Source: Terriglobia bacterium (GTDB taxonomy: Bacteria; Acidobacteriota; Terriglobia; Bryobacterales; Bryobacteraceae). Taken from it: a stretch of DNA of 54,429 bases. The notes beneath the pieces were generated by a model. That model made no database searches and was not told where the DNA came from. It saw only the letters and a program-made list of their open reading frames with translations. Shown piece after piece: positions 45,512 through 54,136 of the stretch. The number at the start of each line of letters is the position of its first letter. The first letter of the stretch is position 1. The DNA is taken from assembly GCA_020073115.1 (NCBI GenBank), contig JAIQFU010000003.1, positions 1 through 54,429 on the forward strand. Reading direction: 5' to 3'. The position numbers and the translations under genes were made by a program.

Positions 45512-47874
45512 TCACTCCTCCCGCAGCGCCAGGATGGGGTCTACCCGCATGGCGCGGCGCGCGGGGATGTAGCTTGCCAGGGAGGCTACGGCCAACAGAA
45601 TGGCGGCCGTGCCGGCGAAGGTCGTCGGGTCGGTGGCCTTGATGCCGAACAGCAGCTTTTCCAGCAGCCTTGTGAGCGCGAAAGCTCCCGCCGCGCCAAT
45701 GGCGATGCCGGGCCACAACGACAACCGGTGCGGCGGCAGGTTGTGCGAGGCCGCGCGGAATATTTTCGGGAACAACAGCGGCTTGATCAACTTGTAGTTC
45801 TTGAGGTCGGGCACGTCGTCGCTGCAATAGTCGAGCAGATTGATGTGCGACTCGATCAGCTCGTCCATGCGATGCGGTTCGAGCAAATAATGATGATAGA
45901 GATGCTCCAGCAACACGGTCTGCCCGGACGCCGTCGGCACGCGCGAACCGCTGCCGCAACGCCCTTGGGATCGCGCGCGGTGCGCACCACCAGCCAGGAA
46001 ATGGCTCTATTGTCCTGGGCCACCGAAAGGTACATCTCGGGTTTCGGCGCTACGTCCAGGCCGGCCTGTTTGATATCCCCCACAATCCCCACGACCGGGA
46101 CCCACGGCGTGCCTTCCCGGAACCGGATGCGCTTTCCCAGAGCGCTTTCGCCGGGCCAGAACCTGCGCGCCATGCTCTCGTTGACCAGCATGACCGGCGG
46201 GGCATCCGGGGTGTCGTGGCGGCTGAGATAGCGCCCGGAGCGCAGCGGAATCCCGATGGTTTCGACATATTCCGGCGTGACCACGCGAAAGTTCGCGTTG
46301 GAGAGCGTATCCGCGGGCCGGCCTTCCACCTGAAACCCGTTCACCCAGCCTTTGAAGGCCAGCGGCGGTCCCAGGGTGAACCCGGCGGAGACGACGCCGG
46401 GCAACGCTTTGAGGCGATCCACCACCTGGTCGTAGTACGCCGCTCTTCTGGCCGGTTCGCGGTATTGCCGGGAGCCCATCGGCGTTTTCAACGTCAGGAT
46501 GTCTTTGGTGCGGAACCCGGGGTCGATGGCTCGCAAACGGGTGAACGCCTGGATCATCAGCGCCGCGCCCACCGTGAGGACGAAAGCCAGCGCCACCTCG
46601 GAAATCACCAGCCAGTTTTCCACCGTGTGGGAGGCCCCGCGGGTTCCCTGCCGTCCGCCGCCCTGCTTGAGGGTCTGGTGGAGGTCCACCCGCAGGGTCT
46701 GAAACGCCGGCGCCAGTCCGAAAATGACTCCAGTAAGCAGCGAGACGCCCAGCGTGAAAGCCAGGACCCGGAGGTCGATGTTCACCGCCGACATGGCCGA
46801 AATGCCTCCGGGCAGGACTTTTTGCAGGAAGCGCACGCCTCCCAGGGCGAGGACGAGGCCGCAAATGCCGCCGGCCACGGACAGCAACAGGTTCTCAGTC
46901 AACAATTGTCGGGCGATCTGCCAGCGGCCCGCGCCTACCGCGGTCCGGATGGCGACTTCGCGCCGGCGATGCGAAGCGCGCGAGAGCAGCAGGTTGGCGA
47001 TGTTCGCGCAGGCGATGAGCAGAACGAAGCCCACGGCCCCCGCCAGCGCGGCGAGCATCGTCCGCTGGTCCGCCACGAAATGGTCGCGCAGCGGCGCCAC
47101 GAACGCGCCGACCTTGGCGTTCGTGCCCGGGAACTCCCGCTCGGCGCGCGCGGCGATCCCGCGGATATCCTGGTTCGCCTGCGCCATCGTAACGCCCGGC
47201 TTGAGCCGCGCCACCACCATCCAGTTATGCCGTCCGCGGTTGACGAACTCTTTGGGGCCATACATCATTCCGGTCGGGAGCCAGACCTCGATCTCGCTGT
47301 CGGGGAAGCGGAATCCGGCAGGCATGACGCCCGCCACCACGAAGTGCTCGTCTTCCAGTTCGATGGTTCGCCCCACGACCGCTGGGTCCGCCCCGAAGGC
47401 GCGCCGCCAGAGGCCATCGCTCAGGATGGCCGTTTTGGCCGCGCCGGGCAGGTCCTCGCCGGCGGAAAACGGGCGTCCGAGCGCGGGCTTCACTCCCAGG
47501 GTCTCCAAGACGCCCGCGGTCACTCCGCTGCACTGGATCTGCTGGGCTTCGCCGGCCCCGGTCAGGCGGACAGAGCCCCGCTCCAAGGCGCCCATGGCTT
47601 CGAAAGAGCGGTTCTGCGCGCGCCAATCCGCGTAATTGCCCAATGCCACCGGGCTGTCTTTCAGCCCGAACATGGCGGTCTCTTCCCACACGAGAGCGAG
47701 GCGCTCCGGATGCGGGAAGGGCAGCGGCCGCAGCAACGCGGCGTTGATCAGGGTGAAGATGGCGGAATTGGCGCCGATGCCGAGCGCGAGAGTGAGGATC
47801 GCCACCGCGGCGAACACGGGGCTCTTGCGCAGCGTGCGGCACGCGTAGCGAAGGTCCTGGAGGAGTCTGGTCAT
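45512..47874 (-). pseudogene. ADOP/MacB-type duplicated permease, disrupted near the 3' end
   Basis: From the ATG at 47874 about 640 residues follow the acidobacterial duplicated orphan permease pattern: [47 protein letters not shown], a MacB-like periplasmic domain, [33 protein letters not shown] and a second periplasmic domain ending at [15 protein letters not shown]. The frame then degenerates and stops at 45856. In another frame, 45940-45719 encodes an unrelated ~70-residue stretch ([20 protein letters not shown]...). Typical permease sequence then resumes (GAAGAFALTRLLEKLLFGI to RRAMRVDPILALREE, ending at 45512). The expected TM segment with the GIRMALGA motif is missing. This looks like a replacement, not a simple frameshift. 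Confidence 0.82.
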
Positions 47875-47928
47875 GGCTAGATCTCCCTAATCGGACGAAA
47901 TCGCCCGAAATTGTCAGTCAGAAGCATT

Positions 47929-48573
47929 TTACGCCGGTTTGCGCAACTCCATGCTGAACGTCTGAAAGCCGCCGGGCTGCTCTTTCACCGCGCCGATTCG
48001 AAACCCGGCCTGTTGCGCCAGCGCTTTATAGTGGCCGGCATCGAGCGGCTTTTCCGGCCAGAACGCGCCGTAGCCCGTTTGAATCTCCTTGCCGTCCGGC
48101 AGGTGAAAGCGGAATCGAAAGGCCGGGCCTTTGGTGTCCTTTTCCATCACGGTGGGCATCACGGCATCCCAGATGAGCCAGCGCCCGCCGGGTTTCATGA
48201 CGCGGAAAGCTTCGGCGAACGTCTTGCGCTGCACCTCCGGGTTCATGTACATGAGGGAAAAAAACGCGGTGACGGTGTCGAACGTCGCGTCCAGGAATTT
48301 CAGATCGGTCGCGTCCATGACGATCTTCAGAGGTCCGGGCGGGGCGTCCTCCAATTCGCGTTTGTAGAGGTCGATGGCGACCACCTGGCTGGACTTCATG
48401 AGCCCGATGATTCCTTCTCCCCCGCCTCCGATATCCAGGATGAAGCCGGCGGCCTGAAAATCGTCAACAGCGAAATCCTGGCGCTCGAACATGTGCATCT
48501 TCGGCCGTTCCTGGGCCGCGAGGCTCCCCGCGCCGGCCAGGGCCAGCAGGAATTGCGTCCGCGTTACGTTCAT
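47929..48573 (-). CDS. SAM-dependent methyltransferase-like protein with signal-type N-terminus
   Basis: 214 residues. A class I methyltransferase fold is visible: motif I FILDIGGGGEGIIG, then VVAIDLYKRELED, IVMDATDLKFLDATFDTV (motif II) and FRVMKPGGRWLIWD (post motif). The N-terminus MNVTRTQFLLALAGAGSLAAQ looks like a Sec or degenerate Tat signal peptide, which is odd because SAM is cytoplasmic. Either it is exported and no longer uses SAM, or the segment is not cleaved. It is on the same strand as the permease gene and 54 bp upstream of it. Confidence 0.8.
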   Translation of the reverse strand: MNVTRTQFLLALAGAGSLAAQERPKMHMFERQDFAVDDFQAAGFILDIGGGGEGIIGLMKSSQVVAIDLYKRELEDAPPGPLKIVMDATDLKFLDATFDTVTAFFSLMYMNPEVQRKTFAEAFRVMKPGGRWLIWDAVMPTVMEKDTKGPAFRFRFHLPDGKEIQTGYGAFWPEKPLDAGHYKALAQQAGFRIGAVKEQPGGFQTFSMELRKPA

Positions 48574-48660
48574 GTATTCGGTTACGAAACTCCGGAATTA
48601 CTTGTTCCCGGGGTCTGCCTGTTATCGTGGTGAGTGTTCCCTCACGGCGATTTTCCGGGG

Positions 48661-50112
48661 ATGAAGCGCGGTCCCGGCCCGGCCCTCTGGCTGTATGGCT
48701 TGAGCGCCGCGATCGCCGCGGCGCTGTTGGTCTCCGCCCAGACCACCGCATTCACCTGGGACGAGGGATTTCACCTGCTCGCGGCGCAGCTCATCACCAC
48801 CGGCAGGGAGCCGTACCTCGATTTCTGCTTCCCGCAAACGCCGCTCACGGTCTACTGGAACGCGGCGTGGATGCTCCTGTTCGGGGATACGTGGCGCACG
48901 GCGCACGCGCTTTCGGCGTTGCTCACGGCAACCGCCGTGCTGCTGGCGGCGGACTACGTCCTGCGCCGCATTCCGGCGCCGCGCTGGGCCTTGGCAGGCG
49001 CCGCCGCGGCCGCGCTATTTTTCGGGTTGAACGACGCCGTGTTCGAGTTCGGGACGCTGGGGCAGGCGTATGGGATGTGCCTCATCGGGACGGTGGCGGC
49101 GTTCCGTTGCGCTGTTGCGGCCGTCGATCGCAAACCATGGGCGGCGGCGGCCGGGGCGGGATTCTTCACGGGAGTGGCCATGGCGTCGTCCCTACTGACC
49201 GCGGCGGCGCCGCCCGTGCTGCTGCTGTGGATGGTCCTCCGCAACCGCGCCGGCAGCCGCTGGGCTAAGGCCGCGGCTTTTGCCGCCGGCGCCGCCATTC
49301 CGTTCGCGCCCGTCTTCCGGCTGCTTTTGAAGGGTCCGCGCCAGACGCTGTTCAACGTCATTCAGTACCAGCTCCATCACCGCGTGGCGAACTGGCCGGA
49401 CGCGACGCAGCACGACTGGGAGATTTTCACCTCCTGGGTCAATTCAGGGCCGGCGCTGCTGCTGGGCATCCTGGCCCTGGCCGGCCTGTACTGGGCCCGC
49501 ACGGGGAAGGAGTGGAATGACGGGCGCCGCTCCGAGCTATACCTCTGCGGCTGGCTGGCCGCGGCCCTCGGTTTCGAGGCGGCGACCGCGCACCCCACCT
49601 TCGCACGCTACTTCCTGCTGACCGTGCCGTTCCTGGCGATCCTGGCGGGCGTGGGGTTCTGCGGCCTGGCGACGCGCCTGGCGCCGGCCGTGCGCCCACT
49701 GTGGCCGGGGCTCGCCCTCGGCGCCCTGCTGTGCCTGGGGTGGGGCCGGGGAATCTACGACCGGCGCGACGTGTACACCTGGGCGGACTTGGTAAAAGTG
49801 GCGCAGAAGGTGCGGGAGGCGACGCCGCCGGGGGCGGCGTTGTGGGCCGAGGAGCCCATCTATTTCCTCCTGCGCCGCACCCCTCCCCCGGGCATGGAGT
49901 TCGCCTATTCTCATACCGTGGAGGGGCTGACTCCGCAACAGGAACGGGAACTGCACATCATCACGAGGGCGGAAATCAAGCGGCAGGTGGAAGCCGGGGC
50001 TTACCACACCGTGGAAACCTGCGATCCGGATACGGAGTTCATGGCATCGCTGGGGCTGGAGAAGTTGTACCGGCATAAAGTGGAACTCGTGGGCTGCGCG
50101 GTCTATTGGTGA
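48661..50112 (+). CDS. GT39-like polyprenol-linked glycosyltransferase (ArnT/PMT superfamily)
   Basis: 483 residues from the ATG at 48661, with a GTG 27 bp upstream also possible. There are about ten hydrophobic segments. The first periplasmic loop carries TWDEGFHLLAAQLITTGREPYLDF, in which the acidic residue after TM1 is the catalytic type in the ArnT/PMT family. A soluble C-terminal domain follows (WAEEPIYFLLRRTPPPGMEF). Members move sugars from lipid carriers to proteins or lipids in the periplasm. The acceptor is unknown. It is divergent from the methyltransferase-like gene. Confidence 0.8.
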   Translation: MKRGPGPALWLYGLSAAIAAALLVSAQTTAFTWDEGFHLLAAQLITTGREPYLDFCFPQTPLTVYWNAAWMLLFGDTWRTAHALSALLTATAVLLAADYVLRRIPAPRWALAGAAAAALFFGLNDAVFEFGTLGQAYGMCLIGTVAAFRCAVAAVDRKPWAAAAGAGFFTGVAMASSLLTAAAPPVLLLWMVLRNRAGSRWAKAAAFAAGAAIPFAPVFRLLLKGPRQTLFNVIQYQLHHRVANWPDATQHDWEIFTSWVNSGPALLLGILALAGLYWARTGKEWNDGRRSELYLCGWLAAALGFEAATAHPTFARYFLLTVPFLAILAGVGFCGLATRLAPAVRPLWPGLALGALLCLGWGRGIYDRRDVYTWADLVKVAQKVREATPPGAALWAEEPIYFLLRRTPPPGMEFAYSHTVEGLTPQQERELHIITRAEIKRQVEAGAYHTVETCDPDTEFMASLGLEKLYRHKVELVGCAVYW

Positions 50113-50155
50113 GTACCGCCGGGGGCCGGTTTGCCGCCGGGGCTTTTGGGCGGAT

Positions 50156-51379
50156 TCAAAAGACCGGCCGCCGGCGGCGCCTTTCCACTTCGCTCATCAG
50201 CCGCAGCGTGTTCTCGCCGTAGATTTTGCGGATCTCGGCGGGGGTGTAGCCGTCCTCCAGAAGCGCGCGGGTGAGGTTGGGCCACCGATCCACGCTGTCC
50301 AGCCCCTCGGGGGCGCAGGAAATGCCGTCGAAGTCGCTGCCGAGGCCCACCGCGTCCACGCCGGCTACCTGGACGACGTGGTCGATGTGCTTCACCACAT
50401 CGGCCAGGGTGGCGCGCGGTCCGTTGGCGCCGAAGGCGGCGGTCCAGCTTTCGTGCATGGCGCGCGCCAGGCCCAGGGGGTCGGCCGCGTACTTCGCGAT
50501 GAGCTCGTTTTCCATCTTGCTCATTTGCGGCGCGCGCTCCTTTTCCGCCCTGGCCACCTCCGGGTTAAGGAACCCGCACTCGAAATTGATCTGGACCACG
50601 CCGCCGTTTTTGGCCAGCGCCGCAATCATCTCGTCGGTCAGGTTGCGCGCGGCGGGAGAAATGGCCCGGCAGGAGGAGAAGGAAGCGAAGACCGGGGCGG
50701 AACTCGTGGCCAGCACGTCCCAAAACGTTTTGTCGGAGACATGCGAGACGTCCACGATCATGCCCAGCCGGTTCATCTCGCGCACCACTTCCTTACCGAA
50801 AGGGGAGAGGCCGTTGTTGGGCTTCTCCGTGTCGCCCGACGAGTCCGCCCAGTGGTTGCTGTTGACGTGCGTCAGGGTCATGTAGCGCACGCCTTCGTCG
50901 TAGAAACGGCGCAGCAGGCGGAGACTGTCTTCGATGGCGTGGCCGCCTTCGATCCCGATGAGCGCCGCCATTTTGCCCTGCTTGTGCGCGCGGCGGATAT
51001 CGGCGGCGGTGGTGGCCAAGACGAAATCGTTGGGGTAACGTTCCACCACGTCGTGCCTGACGCTGTCGATCATCTCGAAGGCGCGCTTTGCGGCGCCGTT
51101 GGTTTCCACGTAGCGCGCGGCCACGTAGGCGGCGAAGAACTGCGCGCCCATGCCCCCCTTCCTCATGCGCGGGATATCGGTGTGGGTGACGGAGTTGGCC
51201 CGGCCCAGGTCGAGCCCCGCGACGGTATCGCTGGGAACATCGTTGTGAGTGTCGATCAGGATTGCGGATTTGTGGACGCGGAGGACCTCGGCGTCACTGA
51301 CGACGCGCTTCTGGCGGCCGGGAGCCTGGGGGAATACGAGAGCCGGCGCCAGGGCGCCGATCAGGAGCAAGCGGTTCAT
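50156..51379 (-). CDS. Exported M19 (renal dipeptidase-like) peptidase with altered metal site
   Basis: 407 residues from the ATG at 51379 (MNRLLLIGALAPALVFPQAP, signal peptide). A longer frame upstream is shadow sequence. The M19 metal ligands are His45 and Asp47 (IDTHND), Glu144 (IGIEGGH), His213 (DVSHVSD) and the GSDFDG block near the C-terminus. The second bridging His, normally in the SHS motif before SxRA, is Phe234 here (VFASFSSCRAI). The protein may have lost or changed dipeptidase activity. It is convergent with the GT39-like gene, and a GC-rich hairpin-prone 43-bp gap separates them. Confidence 0.88.
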   Translation of the reverse strand: MNRLLLIGALAPALVFPQAPGRQKRVVSDAEVLRVHKSAILIDTHNDVPSDTVAGLDLGRANSVTHTDIPRMRKGGMGAQFFAAYVAARYVETNGAAKRAFEMIDSVRHDVVERYPNDFVLATTAADIRRAHKQGKMAALIGIEGGHAIEDSLRLLRRFYDEGVRYMTLTHVNSNHWADSSGDTEKPNNGLSPFGKEVVREMNRLGMIVDVSHVSDKTFWDVLATSSAPVFASFSSCRAISPAARNLTDEMIAALAKNGGVVQINFECGFLNPEVARAEKERAPQMSKMENELIAKYAADPLGLARAMHESWTAAFGANGPRATLADVVKHIDHVVQVAGVDAVGLGSDFDGISCAPEGLDSVDRWPNLTRALLEDGYTPAEIRKIYGENTLRLMSEVERRRRRPVF

Positions 51380-51426
51380 TGCCGAGCGAGTATAGCATGG
51401 GGGGCGTGGGCATTCCTGGGGCCGGA

Positions 51427-51469
51427 TGTCGACACGAATGTCGACACGGCGGGCAGAAATGCCCACGCC
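51427..51469. repeat. 43-bp double-hairpin REP-like element, copy 3
   Basis: TGTCGACA-CGAA-TGTCGACA, then GGGCA-GAAA-TGCCC and CACGCC. Compared with copy 1, both G and C positions of the first stem have changed together (GGCA/TGCC to GACA/TGTC). These compensatory changes indicate that the pairing is conserved. It lies between divergent genes. Confidence 0.78.
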
Positions 51470-51544
51470 CCATCTAGTGTCCGAGCGTACAAACTTCGGA
51501 GAGCGGGGCGATTCCCGGAGCGGCGGGCGCGTATCCAAAACAAC

Positions 51545-52336
51545 ATGAGCGGAATTCGGGCGGGGCTGGGGCTGGCCTGCGCGCTGGCGTTGGCCGGCTG
51601 CGGGTCGAGCGGCGGGGATGCGGCCGGCGGCGCCAACCGCGAAGCCGAGGCGCCCACCACGCCTTCCGGCCCGCCCGTTACCCCCGACCGGGTCAACGGC
51701 GCCACGATCACCGGGCGTGTTGCGTTCACCGGAACGGCTCCCGCCAGGAAGATCATCGATATGTCGGCCAATCCCCCCTGCCAGCGCGCCAACGCCGGCG
51801 CGCCCGCCAAAACCGAGGAGGTCGTGGTCAACCCCAACGGCACGCTGAAAAACGCATTCGTGTGGGTGAAATCGGGGCTGCCGCGCGAGAACTGGGCCGT
51901 ACCGGGGGCGCCCGCGAGCCTTGATCAACGCGGCTGCGTGTACGCGCCACACGTGCTCGGGGTCATGGCGGGACAGACGGTCGAGGTCCTGAACAGCGAT
52001 CCGACGAACCACGACGTTCACGCGCAGGCCGAGATGAACCAGGATTGGAACCGCTCGCAGCCTGTCGGCAGCGGCGCCTTGACCATGAGCTTTCCCCGGC
52101 AGGAGATCATGGTTCCGTTCAAATGCAACGTTCACCCCTGGATGCGCGCGTACGTCGGTGTCGTCTCACACCCTTTCTACGCGGTTACAGGGGACGACGG
52201 GACGTTCACGATCACGGGGTTGCCGCCCGGCACGTATACCATTGAATCGTGGCACGAGGCATACGGGGTCCACGATCAGCAGGTTACAGTCGCCCCGCGG
52301 GAAAGCAAGACCGTTGATTTCACGTACAAAGGATAG
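51545..52336 (+). CDS. Cupredoxin-like lipoprotein
   Basis: 263 residues. A lipoprotein signal (GLACALALAGCGSS, Cys20) is followed by a Ser/Gly/Pro linker. The body has GQTVEVLNSDPTNHDVHAQ and PFKCNVHPWMRAYVGVVSHP: His, Cys, His and Met in the order of a type-1 copper site. A small beta domain typical of carboxypeptidase regulatory-like modules follows (GTFTITGLPPGTYTIESWHE). It is probably an envelope electron carrier or copper-holding protein. The next genes (heme O synthase and ABC transporter) suggest a role in cytochrome oxidase biogenesis. Confidence 0.85.
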   Translation: MSGIRAGLGLACALALAGCGSSGGDAAGGANREAEAPTTPSGPPVTPDRVNGATITGRVAFTGTAPARKIIDMSANPPCQRANAGAPAKTEEVVVNPNGTLKNAFVWVKSGLPRENWAVPGAPASLDQRGCVYAPHVLGVMAGQTVEVLNSDPTNHDVHAQAEMNQDWNRSQPVGSGALTMSFPRQEIMVPFKCNVHPWMRAYVGVVSHPFYAVTGDDGTFTITGLPPGTYTIESWHEAYGVHDQQVTVAPRESKTVDFTYKG

Positions 52337-52352
52337 GTCGCTGGGAACGCGG

Positions 52353-53231
52353 GTGAAAAATTACATCGAGCTTACGAAGCCGCGGATCACCTGGCTGATC
52401 CTGATGAGCACTGCGATCGGCTACTTCTTCGGGCTCCGCGGCGCCGGCGGCTGGTGGGGCCTCGCGAAGTCCATCGACTTCCCGGCGATGCTCCACACGA
52501 TCGCCGGCACGGGCCTGATCGCGTCGGGAACCGCGGCGCTGAACCAGTGGTACGAGCGGGAAGCGGACGCGAAAATGCGCCGCACGGCGCACCGCCCGCT
52601 GCCTTCCGGGCGCATATCCGCCGGCGGCGCCCTGCTTTTCGCCGTGGCGCTCTCGGTAGCGGGATTCCTCGAACTGTGGCTCGGGGTGAATCTCCTGGCG
52701 GGGCTGATCGGGGCGTTCACCCTCGCCAGCTACCTGTTCCTGTACACGCCTCTCAAGCAGCGGACGTGGTGGTCCACTACCATCGGGGCCATCCCGGGGG
52801 CCATGCCGCCGCTGATCGGCTATGCGGCGGCGGCCGGGACCATCACGCGCGAAGCCTGGGTTCTGGGCGCCATCCTGTTCCTCTGGCAGTTTCCGCATTT
52901 CTACGCCATCGCCTGGATGTATAGGGAGGACTACGCCCGCGCCGGGATTCGCATGCTGCCCGTCGTAGAGCCCGACTGCCGGTCCACCGCCCGGCAGATC
53001 GTGCTATACGGGCTGGCCCTGGTACCCGTCAGCCTGGCTCCGGGTATCCTGGGGATGGCGGGGCGCATCTATATCGTAGGAGCATTGCTGCTCGGCGTTT
53101 GGTTTCTCTATTCCGGCGTGCGGGTGGCGCTGGAGCGCACTTCGGTCCGCGCGCGAAAAGTCCTGGTAACCTCCGTGCTGTACCTGCCGCTGATCTACGG
53201 GCTCATGCTCCTGGATAGGCCTGGGTTGTGA
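52353..53231 (+). CDS. ctaB: Heme O synthase (protoheme IX farnesyltransferase)
   Basis: 292 residues from a GTG start (MKNYIELTKPRITWLILMST), 16 bp after the cupredoxin gene. The UbiA-type prenyl-diphosphate motif is NQWYEREADAKMRRTAHRPLPSG, in which one Asp of the usual NDxxDxxxD-like pattern is Glu. The second motif region is YTPLKQRTWWSTTIGAIPGAMPPLIGY and IAWMYREDYARAGIRMLP. There are about eight or nine transmembrane segments. It farnesylates heme B for the aa3/bo-type oxidases. Its stop codon overlaps the next gene. Confidence 0.95.
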   Translation: MKNYIELTKPRITWLILMSTAIGYFFGLRGAGGWWGLAKSIDFPAMLHTIAGTGLIASGTAALNQWYEREADAKMRRTAHRPLPSGRISAGGALLFAVALSVAGFLELWLGVNLLAGLIGAFTLASYLFLYTPLKQRTWWSTTIGAIPGAMPPLIGYAAAAGTITREAWVLGAILFLWQFPHFYAIAWMYREDYARAGIRMLPVVEPDCRSTARQIVLYGLALVPVSLAPGILGMAGRIYIVGALLLGVWFLYSGVRVALERTSVRARKVLVTSVLYLPLIYGLMLLDRPGL

Positions 53232-54136
53232 TCCAAGTTGAAAACCTGACTCACCGCTACGGTGACCGCATCGCCCTTTCGGGCGTCAGCTTCGAGGTGC
53301 GCAAGGGAGAGATCTTCGGCCTGCTGGGGCCGAATGGCGGTGGAAAATCGACGTTGTTCCGCGTACTCTCCACCATGATGGTCCCCAGTGGGGGACGCGC
53401 GGTCATCGCCGGGCGCGACGTGGTGCGCGACGCGGCGGACGTCCGCCGGCATGTGGGGGTCGTCTTCCAGACCCAGAGCCTGGACAAGGCGCTTACGGTG
53501 CAAGAGAACCTGCGCGCCCAGGGCCACCTTCACGGGCTCAGCGGGGCGGACCTTCGCGGCCGCATGGAAGCCGCCATGCAGCAACTGGGGCTGGTGGACC
53601 GCCGCAAGGACCTGGTGGAGAGCCTCTCCGGCGGCCTGCGGCGGCGCGTAGAGATTGCCAAGGCGCTGTTGCACCGCCCGCAGGTTCTGCTCATGGACGA
53701 GGCGTCCACCGGGCTCGACCCGGCCGCGCGGCGCGACCTCTCGCGCCACGTGGAAAACCTGCGCGATAAAGAAGGCGTCACCATACTGCTCACCACCCAC
53801 ATCCTGGAAGAGGCCGGCCGCTGCGACCGGCTGGCCCTCCTGCACCAGGGCAAGATCGTGGCGGAGGGCAGCCCGGGCGAACTGCGCTCGCGGATCGGGG
53901 GGGACGTGGTGGTGCTGGAGACGGCGGACACGGAATCGCTGGCCGGCCGGATCCGGGAGCGGTTCGGGGTCTGCCCGTCGCCGATGGACGGCCGGGTGCG
54001 CGTGGAGATCGCCGACGGGCACCGCTTCATCGCCGAGGTGGTGGAAGCGTTTCCCGGTTCGATCGAATCCGTGGGCCTGCACAAGCCTACGCTGGAAGAC
54101 GTTTTCGTGCGCGAGACGGGGGCATCCATTGAGTAG
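53228..54136 (+). CDS. ABC-2 type transporter ATP-binding protein
   Basis: 302 residues from a GTG start overlapping the ctaB stop codon by 4 bp. Walker A is GPNGGGKST, the Q-loop lies in VVFQTQSLDKALTV, the signature is LSGGLRRRVEIAKALL, Walker B is VLLMDEAS with TGLD, and the switch His is in LLTTHILEEA. The C-terminal ~70 residues form the regulatory domain of CcmA/NodI-like ABC-2 ATPases. In oxidase clusters of several phyla such a transporter follows ctaB, with an unknown substrate. Confidence 0.95.
   Translation: MIQVENLTHRYGDRIALSGVSFEVRKGEIFGLLGPNGGGKSTLFRVLSTMMVPSGGRAVIAGRDVVRDAADVRRHVGVVFQTQSLDKALTVQENLRAQGHLHGLSGADLRGRMEAAMQQLGLVDRRKDLVESLSGGLRRRVEIAKALLHRPQVLLMDEASTGLDPAARRDLSRHVENLRDKEGVTILLTTHILEEAGRCDRLALLHQGKIVAEGSPGELRSRIGGDVVVLETADTESLAGRIRERFGVCPSPMDGRVRVEIADGHRFIAEVVEAFPGSIESVGLHKPTLEDVFVRETGASIE

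Noticed and set aside
50156-52135. 659-codon reading of the M19 peptidase
   Set aside because: The N-terminal 252 codons are antisense to the cupredoxin gene. The signal peptide starts at 51379.
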